Part shown: positions 25,844 through 35,278 of the stretch, piece by piece
Position numbering within the stretch: position 1 is the stretch's first letter
Layout: each line of letters begins with the position of its first letter
NCBI GenBank assembly: GCA_023336205.1
Contig: JALQCR010000004.1
Coordinates: 124,001-188,000, forward strand
Source of the DNA: Pseudanabaena sp. Salubria-1
Lineage (GTDB): Bacteria; Cyanobacteriota; Cyanobacteriia; Pseudanabaenales; Pseudanabaenaceae
Direction of reading: 5' to 3'
Length of the DNA: 64,000 bases
Notes under the pieces: model-generated
What the model saw: only the letters and a program-made list of their open reading frames with translations
Databases searched by the model: none
Told to the model about the DNA's origin: nothing
Made by a program: the position numbers and the translations under genes

Positions 25844-26493
25844 AAAGGCAAAAGGAAAAGTAAAGCCCCAGATCTCCGACTTTTTTTGTGGATTCGTAGA
25901 TCCTTTTTGATAGCGCCCAAAAAGTCGGAGATCTTTGGACATCTGCATTAACCGATATAACCGATATTTCGTAGGGGTTAAGCATTTGCGCCACAATTTT
26001 TAAAGCGATCGCAGAGACATCATTCCGCAAATGCTTAACCCTCTTCGCCTTCACCGATCGCTTGTCCCTGCGTTGCGAGGTTTAGGGCAAAGCATTCCCA
26101 AACGAAGGGAATCGATAAAATCATAAATCTCGGCGGGAATTCTATGCCCCTACAAGATTTTGGAATTATGACAATATTTCTCTGTCGATATATTTAGTTC
26201 GCCATCACCACAGCCGATAAAACCACTTTGATTCAGTAGGAAAGCTGGATCGCACCTTGAAGATATTGATAATAAAAAGCGATCGCGTTAAGGAAAAATT
26301 GTAAATGCAAAGATCTCCGACTTTTTTTTCGCAATCAAAGAAGATTTACAAGTCCACAAAAAAGTCGGCGATCTCAAACTCTGCTTTTGCTAAGGGAAAC
26401 AGAAAAAGTATAGAAATAGTTTCTTTTTGACTCTTGATTCATAAATTAGATAATGGAAGCCATTACCCAGTTTTTTCCTTTTTCCTTTTTCCT
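25844..26493. repeat. 650-bp gene-free stretch rich in palindromic repeats
   Basis: Holds three recognisable units. 25870-25934 has AGATCTCCGACTTTTT arms. 25976-26040 is an intact copy of the 65-bp GGTTAAGCATTTGCG repeat, inverted relative to the copy at 20.4/23.2 kb. 26311-26374 is a second AGATCTCCGACTTTTT hairpin. I see no convincing coding frame. Confidence 0.7.
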
Positions 26494-26883
26494 TTACAAA
26501 GCTTGTTCCTTTATCCACAGCCGCATTTCAGTATCTGTGTCAGCATAGACAGATTGCCCAGTAATAGGATTGTAGCCATACCACCACTGATTGCCAGCGC
26601 GATCGCAAATTTGCTTAACCCTAATTTCGGCTTTCGAGAATAGCAAATTCCGCAGTCCTTGCCATAGCGACGCTGCTGGTGTCTCTACTTGATTGGGGGC
26701 GATCGCGCTTCTTTCTAGCTCTAGCATCACCAAAAGTTCAGTGTTGTGGCTGGCGTGGGCAACCTCAAACCGACGTTCCAGTGAAGCCCACATACTAGCA
26801 AGATGTTTCTTGTAACTATCAGAAACTGTTGAACCGCCAAAGAATAAGGCAGAATTTGTAACTTTGTTCATAACATTATTCAT
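26494..26883 (-). CDS. Hypothetical protein, 129 residues
   Basis: A soluble, mainly helical protein (SYKKHLASMWASLERRFEVA) followed by a small C-terminal beta-like part (IRVKQICDRAGNQWWYGYNP ... VYADTDTEMRLWIKEQ). The start lies in a run of nearby Met codons (MNNVMNK), either of which could be used. No family is recognised and no partner gene is adjacent. Confidence 0.6.
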   Translation of the reverse strand: MNNVMNKVTNSALFFGGSTVSDSYKKHLASMWASLERRFEVAHASHNTELLVMLELERSAIAPNQVETPAASLWQGLRNLLFSKAEIRVKQICDRAGNQWWYGYNPITGQSVYADTDTEMRLWIKEQAL

Positions 26884-27172
26884 GATTTTAATAGCACGCT
26901 TTCATGCTCATAGATGTTTTCAATCGGGTTACATTAAATAGTATATATTGATACAAAACTAGCCTACGTGTATTTCGCTCTATTACAAGTTATAAAAACA
27001 TTAAGAATAAAAATTCTTGCTAAAAAGATAAAGTCATCCAAAGATAGCTGAACAAAATCAACCCAGTTTTTCCTTTTTCCTTTTTCCCTTTTCCTTGAAT
27101 TACGTTTTATTACAAGCCGTAACTAAGCAACAAGCCTTAGCGTCAAGCAGTATAACAATTCCCAACAAAGCT

Positions 27173-27937
27173 ATGCTGTCAGACCCTAACGCCTCAACAC
27201 CAAAACCAGCATCTCCATTTCCGCAACTATTCAGTGGAATGCTTGCCCTGTCGATCGCACTTGTTGGTAGTGCCTTTCTCGCTGGCAATGCCCTGCGATC
27301 GCTAAGGTCAAATGACATTTTGACCGTGATTGGTTCATCGACTCGTCCTATTCGTGCAGATTTTGTGATTTGGCGTAGCTCTGTATCTAGCCAACAGACG
27401 ACATTGCCACTAGCTTACCAAGAACTCAAACGCTATAACGATCGAGTGCGAGCCTATCTCAAGAGCAAAAATGTTCCTGATGATGCGATCGTCGTTAGTG
27501 CGATCGAAACTCAGCCAATTCCTGAGACCAATAGTAATGGAGTGCAAACTGGTAGAAACATTGCTTATCGATTGATCCAACGCTTTGAGATTCGCTCTAA
27601 GGATGTCGATGGCATTAGCGCGATCGCACGATCAAGCACAGATTTGATTAATGAGGGTATTCCCTTTACATCGGAGCCTGCGGAATATCTCTATACGCAG
27701 CTTAGTCAGTTGCGCGTGGAAATGATTTCGGAAGCGACTAAAGATGCAAAGGCTAGAGGCGATGCGATCGTCAATGTTTCAGGCAGTCGCCTCGGCACAA
27801 TTCGCAAGGCTGAAACCGATGTCTTTCAAATTACGGCGCGATATTCCACTGAGGTCAGCAACAGTGGCTCTTACAACACAACTTCCATTGATAAAGACAT
27901 TCGAGCGGTGGTAGCGATTACTTTTGCTGTTGAATAA
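27173..27937 (+). CDS. SIMPL (DUF541) domain protein
   Basis: About 254 residues from ATG 27173 (MLSDPNASTPKPAS). The in-frame TTG at 27095 would add 26 unlikely residues. One N-terminal membrane anchor (about 18-40: LFSGMLALSIALVGSAFLAG) is followed by a periplasmic SIMPL domain: LTVIGSSTRPIRADFVIWRSSV, a helix-rich middle, and DIRAVVAITFAVE at the end. Function is poorly known for the family; outer-envelope or stress roles are reported. Confidence 0.8.
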   Translation: MLSDPNASTPKPASPFPQLFSGMLALSIALVGSAFLAGNALRSLRSNDILTVIGSSTRPIRADFVIWRSSVSSQQTTLPLAYQELKRYNDRVRAYLKSKNVPDDAIVVSAIETQPIPETNSNGVQTGRNIAYRLIQRFEIRSKDVDGISAIARSSTDLINEGIPFTSEPAEYLYTQLSQLRVEMISEATKDAKARGDAIVNVSGSRLGTIRKAETDVFQITARYSTEVSNSGSYNTTSIDKDIRAVVAITFAVE

Positions 27938-27945
27938 GGGATAAT

Positions 27946-28032
27946 TTACCCCACCCTCGCCCTCCCCTTGCAAAGGTGAGGGAACAAGATTTCTGGTCTT
28001 CCCCCTTTGCAAGGGGGAATTAAAGGGGGTAA
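27946..28032. repeat. 87-bp double-hairpin repeat
   Basis: Two palindromes (CCCTCCCCTTGCAAAGGTGAGGG and CCCCCTTTGCAAGGGGG), framed by TTACCCC and GGGGGTAA. It is nearly identical, in inverted orientation, to 61473-61559, and a truncated copy is at 6502-6560. Lies just after the SIMPL stop. Confidence 0.8.
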
Positions 28033-28098
28033 TTCATTTGTTCTACAATGTTAGTGAGACGCTTAGCGCCACTGCTAAACATTGTCAAAGTGTAAATA

Positions 28099-28599
28099 AT
28101 GAGTTATTCCAGTTCGCGATCGCCATCGTCCTCCTGTCCAGTCTGTATGCGTGGCACTATTACCCCCATGCCAATGATGGAATCTTTGGCTTGTGATTTT
28201 TGCAATCATATTTTTATCCTTGAGCAAAGCGCCGATCAACGTCAGCAATTTTTGAAGATGGCAGATACTATCTCTTTGCTGCGATGGGCTTGGACGGGAA
28301 AGCGCTGGGAAAATGCGAATGCAGTGCAGGTTTATAACAGCCGTTGGTTAAGCGTTTTGGGGATTTTATTAGTATTAGTACCAACAGCGATCGCCTCTAT
28401 AGCTGTTTATCTTTTTCCAACTGAGCCAGATGTTCCTCTCGCGTGGTTTCCTAAGTTTTGGGCGATCGCCACTTTTTTGGGTCATTTGATTGTGCTGCTA
28501 TCCATCACCCGTGACTATACTGAGTTTCCGATCAGGGCTTATTGGCAATCAATTAAGCGATCGCTAGCAGGGAATTTTATGGGTAAGAGCAATTCATGA
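28099..28599 (+). CDS. Hypothetical membrane protein with a zinc-ribbon-like N-terminus
   Basis: A 166-residue protein. CPVCMRG and CDFCNHIF (about residues 14-40) form a two-CXXC zinc ribbon. Two hydrophobic segments follow (LSVLGILLVLVPTAIASIAV and FWAIATFLGHLIVLLSI). It lies 31 bp before the ABC exporter gene in the same direction, so co-transcription is likely. No function is recognised. Confidence 0.65.
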   Translation: MSYSSSRSPSSSCPVCMRGTITPMPMMESLACDFCNHIFILEQSADQRQQFLKMADTISLLRWAWTGKRWENANAVQVYNSRWLSVLGILLVLVPTAIASIAVYLFPTEPDVPLAWFPKFWAIATFLGHLIVLLSITRDYTEFPIRAYWQSIKRSLAGNFMGKSNS

Positions 28600-28630
28600 A
28601 TTGCCCTTACCCATGGCATAAAATGGCTAT

Positions 28631-30475
28631 ATGACAAAAAAGAAAAAAAGTGAACAAAAGGGACAGAGATCTCTTAAAAAGACTTTGCGTAAGTCTTTGA
28701 CAATATTTCGCTATGGGCTCAAGGCTTTAGGTCTAGTGTGGACGACTAGCCGTGGATTAACCCTAGCGATCGCTATTTTTACCCTTGTGAGCGGACTGTT
28801 ACCTGCGGCGATCGCCTATGTCGGTAAACTGATCGTCGATAGTGTTGTATTGGCTTCGAGGAGTGGCTTGTTAAGCGATCGCAATTTAGCACTCAGTTAC
28901 GTGGGATTTGAAGCAATCTTGATCGTGATTTTGGCGGCTGTGCAGAAAGGACTTACCGTATCTCAATCATTGCTGCGTGTGCTGCTTGGGCAGAATGTGA
29001 ATGTCTTGATTTTAGAAAAAGCGCTTACCCTTGATCTTGCCCATTTTGAGGATTCGGAATTTTATGACAAGATGTCTCAGGCGCGAGCACAGGCTTCTAG
29101 TCGTCCGCTATCACTGATCAGTCGCATCTTTGGTTTAGGTCAGTCAGCATTAACTCTATTGACCTTTAGTGGATTGTTATTAAATTTTTCCGTTTGGGCA
29201 GTGATTGTCTTGGTCTTAGCGGCGATTCCTTCTTTTATTGCGGAAACCAGATTTTCAGAACATGCTTTTAGACTATTTCGATGGCGATCGCCTGAAACAC
29301 GTCAGCAACATTATCTAGAGACTTTACTAGCGCGAGAAGACTACGCCAAGGAAGTCCAGCTTTATCAATTAGGCGGAATGCTATTGCAGCGTTATCGTGA
29401 TGTCTTTGATCGCCTTTATGCGGAAGATCGCAATCTCACAATTCAAAAAGGATTTTGGGGCTATCTGCTGGGATTGCTGAGTACGGGAGCATTTTATGGG
29501 GCTTATGCATGGATTGTGATGGAAGCGATCGCAGGCAGAATTAGCCTCGGAGAAATGACAATGTATCTAGTCGTGTTCCGCCAAGGTCAGTCTACTTTCG
29601 CATCAGCATTAACTTCCATTGGTGGCATGTATGAGGACAATCTCTATCTCGCTAATCTCTACGAATTTTTAGAACAGCCAGTTCCCCAATCTCACGGCAA
29701 GATTACTAAAGGAATTGGGTCAGCAGGAATTCAATTTGAGAATGTGTCTTTTTGCTATCCTGAGAGCCAAGAGCCTGTTTTAAAGGATATTTCACTGCAT
29801 CTCAAGCATGGCGAGAAATTAGCGATCGTGGGCGAGAATGGCTCTGGCAAGACTACATTAATTAAATTATTAACGCGATTATATATGCCTAGTAGTGGCA
29901 GGATTTTATTAGATGGAGTTGATTTGAATGACTGGGATATTGATACATTACGCAGAAGAATTGGCGTGATTTTTCAGAACTTTGTACAGTATCAATTTAC
30001 TGTAGGCGAGAATGTTGGTGTTGGTGATGTGGAACGCATCAATGACGATCAAGAATGGGAAATTGCGACTGAAAAGGGCATGGCGAAACCTTTTATTAAC
30101 AATATGCCACAAAAATTTGGGACGCAGTTGGGCAAATGGTTTAAGGGTGGTCAAGAGTTGTCAGGTGGACAATGGCAAAAGATTGCGCTTTCTAGAGCAT
30201 TTATGCGATCGCAAGCGGATATTCTCGTCCTCGATGAACCAACGGCGGCGATGGATGCGGAAGCCGAGATGAATATTTTTAATCATTTCCGTTCTCTCAC
30301 TAAAGATCAGATGGTGGTATTGATTTCCCATCGGTTCTCGACAGTGCGTATGGCGGACAAAATCATCGTGATGGCAGATGGTAAAATTATCGAGCAAGGC
30401 AGTCACGAGCAGCTATTAGCAGCAGATGGACGCTATGCCCATCTTTTTACGCTGCAAGCAGCAGGTTACAGATGA
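28631..30475 (+). CDS. ABC transporter, fused permease and ATPase
   Basis: A 614-residue ABC exporter half-transporter. About six membrane segments cover residues 35-330. The ATPase has Walker A GENGSGKTT (near 403), signature LSGGQWQK (near 510), Walker B ILVLDEPTAAMD and the switch His in LISHRFSTV. Probably works as a homodimer in the inner membrane; the substrate cannot be told from sequence. The N-terminus is unusually basic (MTKKKKSEQKGQRSLKKTLR). Confidence 0.9.
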   Translation: MTKKKKSEQKGQRSLKKTLRKSLTIFRYGLKALGLVWTTSRGLTLAIAIFTLVSGLLPAAIAYVGKLIVDSVVLASRSGLLSDRNLALSYVGFEAILIVILAAVQKGLTVSQSLLRVLLGQNVNVLILEKALTLDLAHFEDSEFYDKMSQARAQASSRPLSLISRIFGLGQSALTLLTFSGLLLNFSVWAVIVLVLAAIPSFIAETRFSEHAFRLFRWRSPETRQQHYLETLLAREDYAKEVQLYQLGGMLLQRYRDVFDRLYAEDRNLTIQKGFWGYLLGLLSTGAFYGAYAWIVMEAIAGRISLGEMTMYLVVFRQGQSTFASALTSIGGMYEDNLYLANLYEFLEQPVPQSHGKITKGIGSAGIQFENVSFCYPESQEPVLKDISLHLKHGEKLAIVGENGSGKTTLIKLLTRLYMPSSGRILLDGVDLNDWDIDTLRRRIGVIFQNFVQYQFTVGENVGVGDVERINDDQEWEIATEKGMAKPFINNMPQKFGTQLGKWFKGGQELSGGQWQKIALSRAFMRSQADILVLDEPTAAMDAEAEMNIFNHFRSLTKDQMVVLISHRFSTVRMADKIIVMADGKIIEQGSHEQLLAADGRYAHLFTLQAAGYR

Positions 30476-30782
30476 TTAAAGCCCCAGATCCCCGACTTTT
30501 TCTTTCCATTTTAAAGATCGTCTGTGTCAGTCACAACAAAAGTCGGGGATCTTAGAAACCATTTAAGAATTGTCTAGATCCCCCCAGCCCCCCTTAAAAA
30601 GGGGGGAGAATTATCTTCTTCCCCCTTTTTAAGGGGGATTGAGGGGGATCTCTTAGAGTTTTTGATCATAGAAAGTCATACTTAAATGGTTTCTTAACTT
30701 TACAGAAAATACCAAAATTTTATGACTGGGGCTAAAATGTTTTTGTGTAAAGTTTGTCTTGAAGCATGGTAACGATTGAAAG
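30476..30782. repeat. Gene-free stretch with two palindromic repeats upstream of the DGR target gene
   Basis: 30486-30552 is a third member of the AGATCYCCGACTTTTT family. About 30577-30652 is a long structure with AGATCCCCC outer arms and CCCCCTTAAAAAGGGGG-type inner palindromes. The promoter of the target gene presumably lies between 30655 and 30782. I see no certain -10/-35 pair. Confidence 0.6.
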
Positions 30783-32603
30783 ATGAGTAACAGTAACAAC
30801 GATGGCAAGCGTGAAATTAAAATCTACAAGAAAACCTATCGACTACCAATGCTAGCAGGGGGCAAACTCGATCAATTGCAAAAGCAAATTCGTCAACGTA
30901 ATGAGCATTTGACTAAAGGTAAACTGATTGTCAAAAAGGTTGAGCAACGGGGAATATTTAGTAAAAAATTTGTAGAACAACGTTCCATTAAGCCATTAAG
31001 TTTTGAAGAACGCTATCGTGAGCTAAATGCAATCGTCCAGAACTATGACGAAATGGTAAAAGTACTGAAACTGCATCAGTATGATTATCAAAGATTTTTT
31101 CATGAGTTAGCGCAAGAAATTCGTGTCACTATTGGCGAAAATTGCCACGCAATTGCGGAAAAGGAACAGAAACGCGGACTTAGGGAACAACAAGAACGTC
31201 AGAAACCTAATCCTAGCCATCAAAATATAGCAATGTTGCAGGGTATGGAATCTCAGTTATTTGAGATTGCTAAATCAACAGGCTATGCTGCCGTGTTGAT
31301 GCTGAAAAAGCTCGACTTAATGAGTGAGAGTTTAAAAAGGATTGCGAGTGATCAAGATACCCAGAAGCAGTTATTAGCTCAGGTTCTTGAAGAAATTAGA
31401 TCTCAAAAAGATCTCTATGAGTTGCAATTAGAGATTAATGCCTTGCAAGCCAAGACTGCTGAGTTTGTGGATATTGCTCTTAACTTTGAGGAATATATGA
31501 AGCCGTTTATGGGTAGTTTTCAAAGTTTGTTGTCTAATGTGGCGACAGTAGACAAGGAACTCTCAAAAGCAATGGGAGAGATTCAAAATATTGCTAATCT
31601 TTTAGAAGCTCAGCAATTCCGCAATATTGAGTCTGATCGCGAATCACAAAGGATTGCAGATTTTCTAGCAACGGGAGAGATGAAAAAAGATCGGCTTCAA
31701 GAAGCGCTAGACCAGATGGGAAATGCGCGATCAGGAGCAGAGTTTGACGCGCAAATGCTTAGTACTGGTAAAGGAATCACGATTAATGATTGTTTGAGCA
31801 ATATTCGTGAGTTTTTGGATTTGAAGCTAGATAATTTGACGGATATTGATATACCTTCGATCGCAGTTGAGCCAGATCTTCTCTTGGATAATAGTTTTAG
31901 TTTTGCAGGGACAGATGCAATTAAATGCGGTGATGGTATTAATTTGGAACTGGTAGACATCCCTGCGGGAAGTTCTATGATGGGAGATGACAATGGTGAT
32001 GCTGATGAAAAGCCAGCGCATCAAGTGACTCTGAAAGCTTTTAAGATGAGCAAATATCCGATTACTCAGAGGCAATATCAGGCGGTAATGAGGAAAAATC
32101 CATCAAGTTTCCAAGGAGATCTAAATTGTCCAGTGGAGAATGTGTCATGGCATGATGCAGTTGCCTTTTGCCAGAAGCTATCCCAAATGACAGGGCAGAC
32201 AGTCAAGTTACCTAGTGAGGCGCAATGGGAATATGCATGTCGTGCTGGAAGTAAAACTAAATATTGCTTTGGTGATAATGCTGAGCAATTAGGGAACTAT
32301 GCATGGTATGATAAGAACTCTGGAAGTAAAACTCATCCAGTGGGAGAGAAATCGTCAAATGCTTGGGGATTGCATGACATGCATGGCAATGTCTGGGAAT
32401 GGTGCGAAGATGTATGGCGCAGTGATTATAATGGCGCACCAAATGATGGAACTTCTTGGTTAAAAGGTGGCGAACAAAATAAACGCGCCCTGCGTGGCGG
32501 CTCGTGGAACTACAACGACTTCTTCTGTCGTTCGGCGATTCGCCTCAGGAGCGTTGCAGGCGATAGGTACAACTACATCGGTTTTCGAGTTGTAGTTTTC
32601 TGA
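30783..32603 (+). CDS. DGR target protein: coiled-coil N-terminus plus variable FGE/C-type-lectin-fold domain
   Basis: A 606-residue protein. The N-terminal about 370 residues are charged and strongly helical/coiled-coil (for example YDEMVKVLKLHQYDYQRFF and ALQAKTAEFVDIALNFEEYM) and match no family I recognise. From about 380 a formylglycine-generating-enzyme-like (FGE-sulfatase) domain runs to the end, with LVDIPAGSSMMGDD, LPSEAQWEYACRAG and NVWEWCEDVW. The last 39 codons are the variable repeat, [18 protein letters not shown] through to GFRVVVF. The domain probably serves as a ligand-binding scaffold whose surface residues (577-598) are diversified. No signal peptide is seen, so the protein is probably cytoplasmic. 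Confidence 0.9.
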   Translation: MSNSNNDGKREIKIYKKTYRLPMLAGGKLDQLQKQIRQRNEHLTKGKLIVKKVEQRGIFSKKFVEQRSIKPLSFEERYRELNAIVQNYDEMVKVLKLHQYDYQRFFHELAQEIRVTIGENCHAIAEKEQKRGLREQQERQKPNPSHQNIAMLQGMESQLFEIAKSTGYAAVLMLKKLDLMSESLKRIASDQDTQKQLLAQVLEEIRSQKDLYELQLEINALQAKTAEFVDIALNFEEYMKPFMGSFQSLLSNVATVDKELSKAMGEIQNIANLLEAQQFRNIESDRESQRIADFLATGEMKKDRLQEALDQMGNARSGAEFDAQMLSTGKGITINDCLSNIREFLDLKLDNLTDIDIPSIAVEPDLLLDNSFSFAGTDAIKCGDGINLELVDIPAGSSMMGDDNGDADEKPAHQVTLKAFKMSKYPITQRQYQAVMRKNPSSFQGDLNCPVENVSWHDAVAFCQKLSQMTGQTVKLPSEAQWEYACRAGSKTKYCFGDNAEQLGNYAWYDKNSGSKTHPVGEKSSNAWGLHDMHGNVWEWCEDVWRSDYNGAPNDGTSWLKGGEQNKRALRGGSWNYNDFFCRSAIRLRSVAGDRYNYIGFRVVVF

Positions 32604-32632
32604 GTCTCTGTTTTCGGGTTTCCGTGAGGACT
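32485..32632 (+). repeat. DGR variable repeat (VR)
   Basis: 148 bp aligning without gaps to the template repeat at 35279-35426. There are 13 differences, all between 32511 and 32574, and every one falls at a position that is A in the template. The last 58 bp (32575-32632) and first 26 bp are identical. The TGA stop of the target gene (32601-32603) lies inside the conserved 3' part, which corresponds to the initiation-of-mutagenic-homing region. Confidence 0.95.
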
Positions 32633-32686
32633 TTTTCTTTACACTTTTTTCCTTTTTACTTTTCTCTTTCTATTTTATACTCTTTA

Positions 32687-32708
32687 AGCGCCTGTGGCGC
32701 TTTTTTTT
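32687..32708 (+). terminator. Intrinsic terminator between target gene and avd
   Basis: AGCGCC-TGT-GGCGCT (32687-32701) followed by a run of T. Placed 55 bp after the VR and 30 bp before avd, it may limit transcription of avd and RT from the target-gene promoter. An alternative is that it serves as the hairpin found downstream of VR in some DGRs. Confidence 0.75.
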
Positions 32709-32737
32709 ATTTTTTTAACACCGAATATAAAAATTAA

Positions 32738-33085
32738 ATGAAAACAAATGAATTACCTGTGATTCAAAAGACCTATGACCTGATTAAATGGTACATACCA
32801 ATTATTAATCGGTTACCTAGAATCCATAAATTTGCTATAGGTGATCGGATTACCAAATTTCTATATGAAATGCTAGAGGATTTAATTATTGCTAGATATA
32901 CTAGGGACAAAATATTAATTTTAGAAAAGCTCAATGCCAAGCTATATATACTCAGACATCAATCAAGACTACTATTTGATTTTACACTAATTGAGGAAAA
33001 ACGATACATACATATTAACACTCAATTGCATGAAATTGGCAGTGAAATTGGCGGGTGGCTTAAACAGCAGAAAAACAAAAAGTAA
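32738..33085 (+). CDS. avd: DGR accessory variability determinant (four-helix protein)
   Basis: A 115-residue helical protein with the family pattern LPVIQKTYDLIKWYIPIINR, then IGDRITKFLYEMLEDLI and GGWLKQQ at the end. Avd forms a basic pentamer that binds the RT and the template RNA and is required for mutagenic retrohoming. Length and position (between VR and RT, same strand) are typical. It appears intact; the RT start is 25 bp downstream. Confidence 0.92.
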   Translation: MKTNELPVIQKTYDLIKWYIPIINRLPRIHKFAIGDRITKFLYEMLEDLIIARYTRDKILILEKLNAKLYILRHQSRLLFDFTLIEEKRYIHINTQLHEIGSEIGGWLKQQKNKK

Positions 33086-33140
33086 TTATTAGTTGTGACC
33101 TTTTTTGAAATGAAACGAGTTGGCAATCTTTGGAAAGATA

Positions 33141-34227
33141 CGCCAATTCAAGGATGAAATGCAACACCTAGAGATCTTTGCGTAAAGGGACTCATAAGGA
33201 TATTCTGATATTAATCACAATAATTAGGATACCCTCATGAGCTTTGTCCATCTTACCACCACAGAAAGAAGTGAACTGTATAAACTAAGAGTAATTGAGC
33301 AATTATCTGTATCAGAGATAGGTCGTCGCTTGAAGCGAAACAAAAGTACGATTTCAAGAGAGTTATCGCGCAATACAGACGAGCGACAGATTGGCTATTT
33401 GCCAGATACTGCGGTTGCCCTGATGAAAGCAAGACGGAAACAAGCAAAGGTAAGATTTCAGAGCATCAGTGCTGAGACGATCGCCGAAGTCAAACAACGG
33501 TTAGAGCAACACCACAGCCCAGAGCAACTAGCAGGGAGAATGGAAAGGGAGGGGCTAGGTAAAATCAGCTATGAGACGATTTATCTGATGATCTATGCAA
33601 ACCATCAAGAGATGGGAATATATCAACAATATCTGAGGCAGAAGCAAAAGCAACGAAGGCGCAAAGGTCGCCATCAGAAGCGAGGTGGCATTCCCAATAG
33701 GGTAGGGATAGAGAATCGACCGAAGATTGCAGATTTAAAAACAGAGATTGGACATTGGGAAAGTGATACGGTAATCGGGTGCAACCACACAGGTATCGTA
33801 GTTACGCATGTTGATAAAGCATCGAAGTATTTACTTGCTGGACTAGCTAAGAACAAGACGATGGATGAGATAAACAGAGTGACATTCAATCTATTTGAGC
33901 CTATAGAATCAACATCTCGAAAGACAATGACCTTTGATAATGGAAGAGAATTCTGTGGGCATGAGAAGCTATCTGAAAGATTGAAACTAGAGACCTTCTT
34001 TGCGAATCCATATCATTCATGGGAACGTGGATTGAATGAACACACCAATGGATTAATTAGAGAGTTCTATCCCAAAAGTACAAACTTTAAAATCGTGAAA
34101 GAAGAGGACTTTCAGAAGGCAGTGAATTTGATCAATCACAGACCCAGAAAATCACTTGACTATCGTACTCCTTACGAAGTATTCTTTGCTTCATCAGAAC
34201 CCGTTGCATTTCATCCTTGAATTGGCG
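33141..34227 (+). mobile_element. IS30-family insertion sequence, copy 2 (1087 bp)
   Basis: Same length and apparently identical to copy 1 at 3467-4553, with the same 25-bp perfect terminal repeats. The target duplication ATA is at 33138-33140 and 34228-34230. As with copy 1, it is in the same orientation as the gene it interrupts. Confidence 0.94.
33237..34220 (+). CDS. IS30-family transposase (copy 2)
   Basis: A 327-residue transposase identical to that of copy 1, with an N-terminal HTH (SVSEIGRRLKRNKSTISREL) and the DDE integrase core (HWESDTVIG, TFDNGREF, WERGLNEHTNG). Its stop TGA at 34218-34220 is followed in the same reading frame by ATT GGC and then the truncated reverse transcriptase. 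Readthrough of this one stop would fuse the two proteins. Confidence 0.93.
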   Translation: MSFVHLTTTERSELYKLRVIEQLSVSEIGRRLKRNKSTISRELSRNTDERQIGYLPDTAVALMKARRKQAKVRFQSISAETIAEVKQRLEQHHSPEQLAGRMEREGLGKISYETIYLMIYANHQEMGIYQQYLRQKQKQRRRKGRHQKRGGIPNRVGIENRPKIADLKTEIGHWESDTVIGCNHTGIVVTHVDKASKYLLAGLAKNKTMDEINRVTFNLFEPIESTSRKTMTFDNGREFCGHEKLSERLKLETFFANPYHSWERGLNEHTNGLIREFYPKSTNFKIVKEEDFQKAVNLINHRPRKSLDYRTPYEVFFASSEPVAFHP

Positions 34228-35278
34228 ATATTATTAGTTTTGAAAATATAATTTTAGCTACCCAAAAAGCAAAAAGAGGCAAGAGATTTCGTCCTAATGT
34301 TTTGGAATTCAGCTATGATTTAGAGAATGAAATAATCACTTTGCAGAAAGAATTAGAAACAAAAACTTACAAACCCAGTGATTATAAAGTATTCCAAATT
34401 ATTGATCCCAAACCACGTCAAATCTCGGCGGCTCCCTATCGTGATAGAGTGATACATCATGCTCTATGCAATGTTATTGCACCCATATTTGAGAAGTCAT
34501 TCATCACGGACTCCTATGCCAATCGTAGGGGACTTGGTACGCACAAGGCACTAAACCGATTCACCGAATTTGCCCGATCTAGTCGCTACATTTTACAATG
34601 CGACATCAAGAAATACTTTCCTAGCATCGATCACGAAGTCCTCAAACAAATAATTCGCCACAAGATCAAATGTCCTGAGACACTTTGGTTAATTGACTTG
34701 ATCATGGATTGTAGCAATCCCCAAGAAACAGTTCTCCTTTACTTTGCAAAGGATGATTTACTATCACCTCTCAATCGCCGTAAAGGACTACCTCTAGGTA
34801 ATCTCACTAGCCAGTTTTTTGCCAATGTTTATCTAAATGAGTTTGATCGATTTGTCAAACAAGACCTTAAAGCCAAGAAATATCTCCGTTATGTGGATGA
34901 TTTCGCTCTATTTGCCGATGATCGAGACTTTCTCAAGTTTGCAAAACTTGAAATAGAAAAGTATTTAGCGACAATACGACTTCTTCTACACCCTGCTAAA
35001 ACTCAAATTTCTGAGACTAAGTATGGAGTAAACTTTGTCGGCTTTCGGATTTTGCCCGAGCATATTCGCGTAGTTCCCAAAAATATTAGACATGGCAGAA
35101 AAAGACTAAGATATTTGCTTAAGAAGGTAAAATCTAATAAATTGAGTAATGCCCAGTTCTATCGCTCAATACAAGCTTGGCAAGGACATCTGCAACATGC
35201 TAATACTTGGCAATTGCAGCAACAGTTATTTAGTTGTCTTGAGTATGCTCAAGACACTAGAGAAGGTGCAAATCCATA

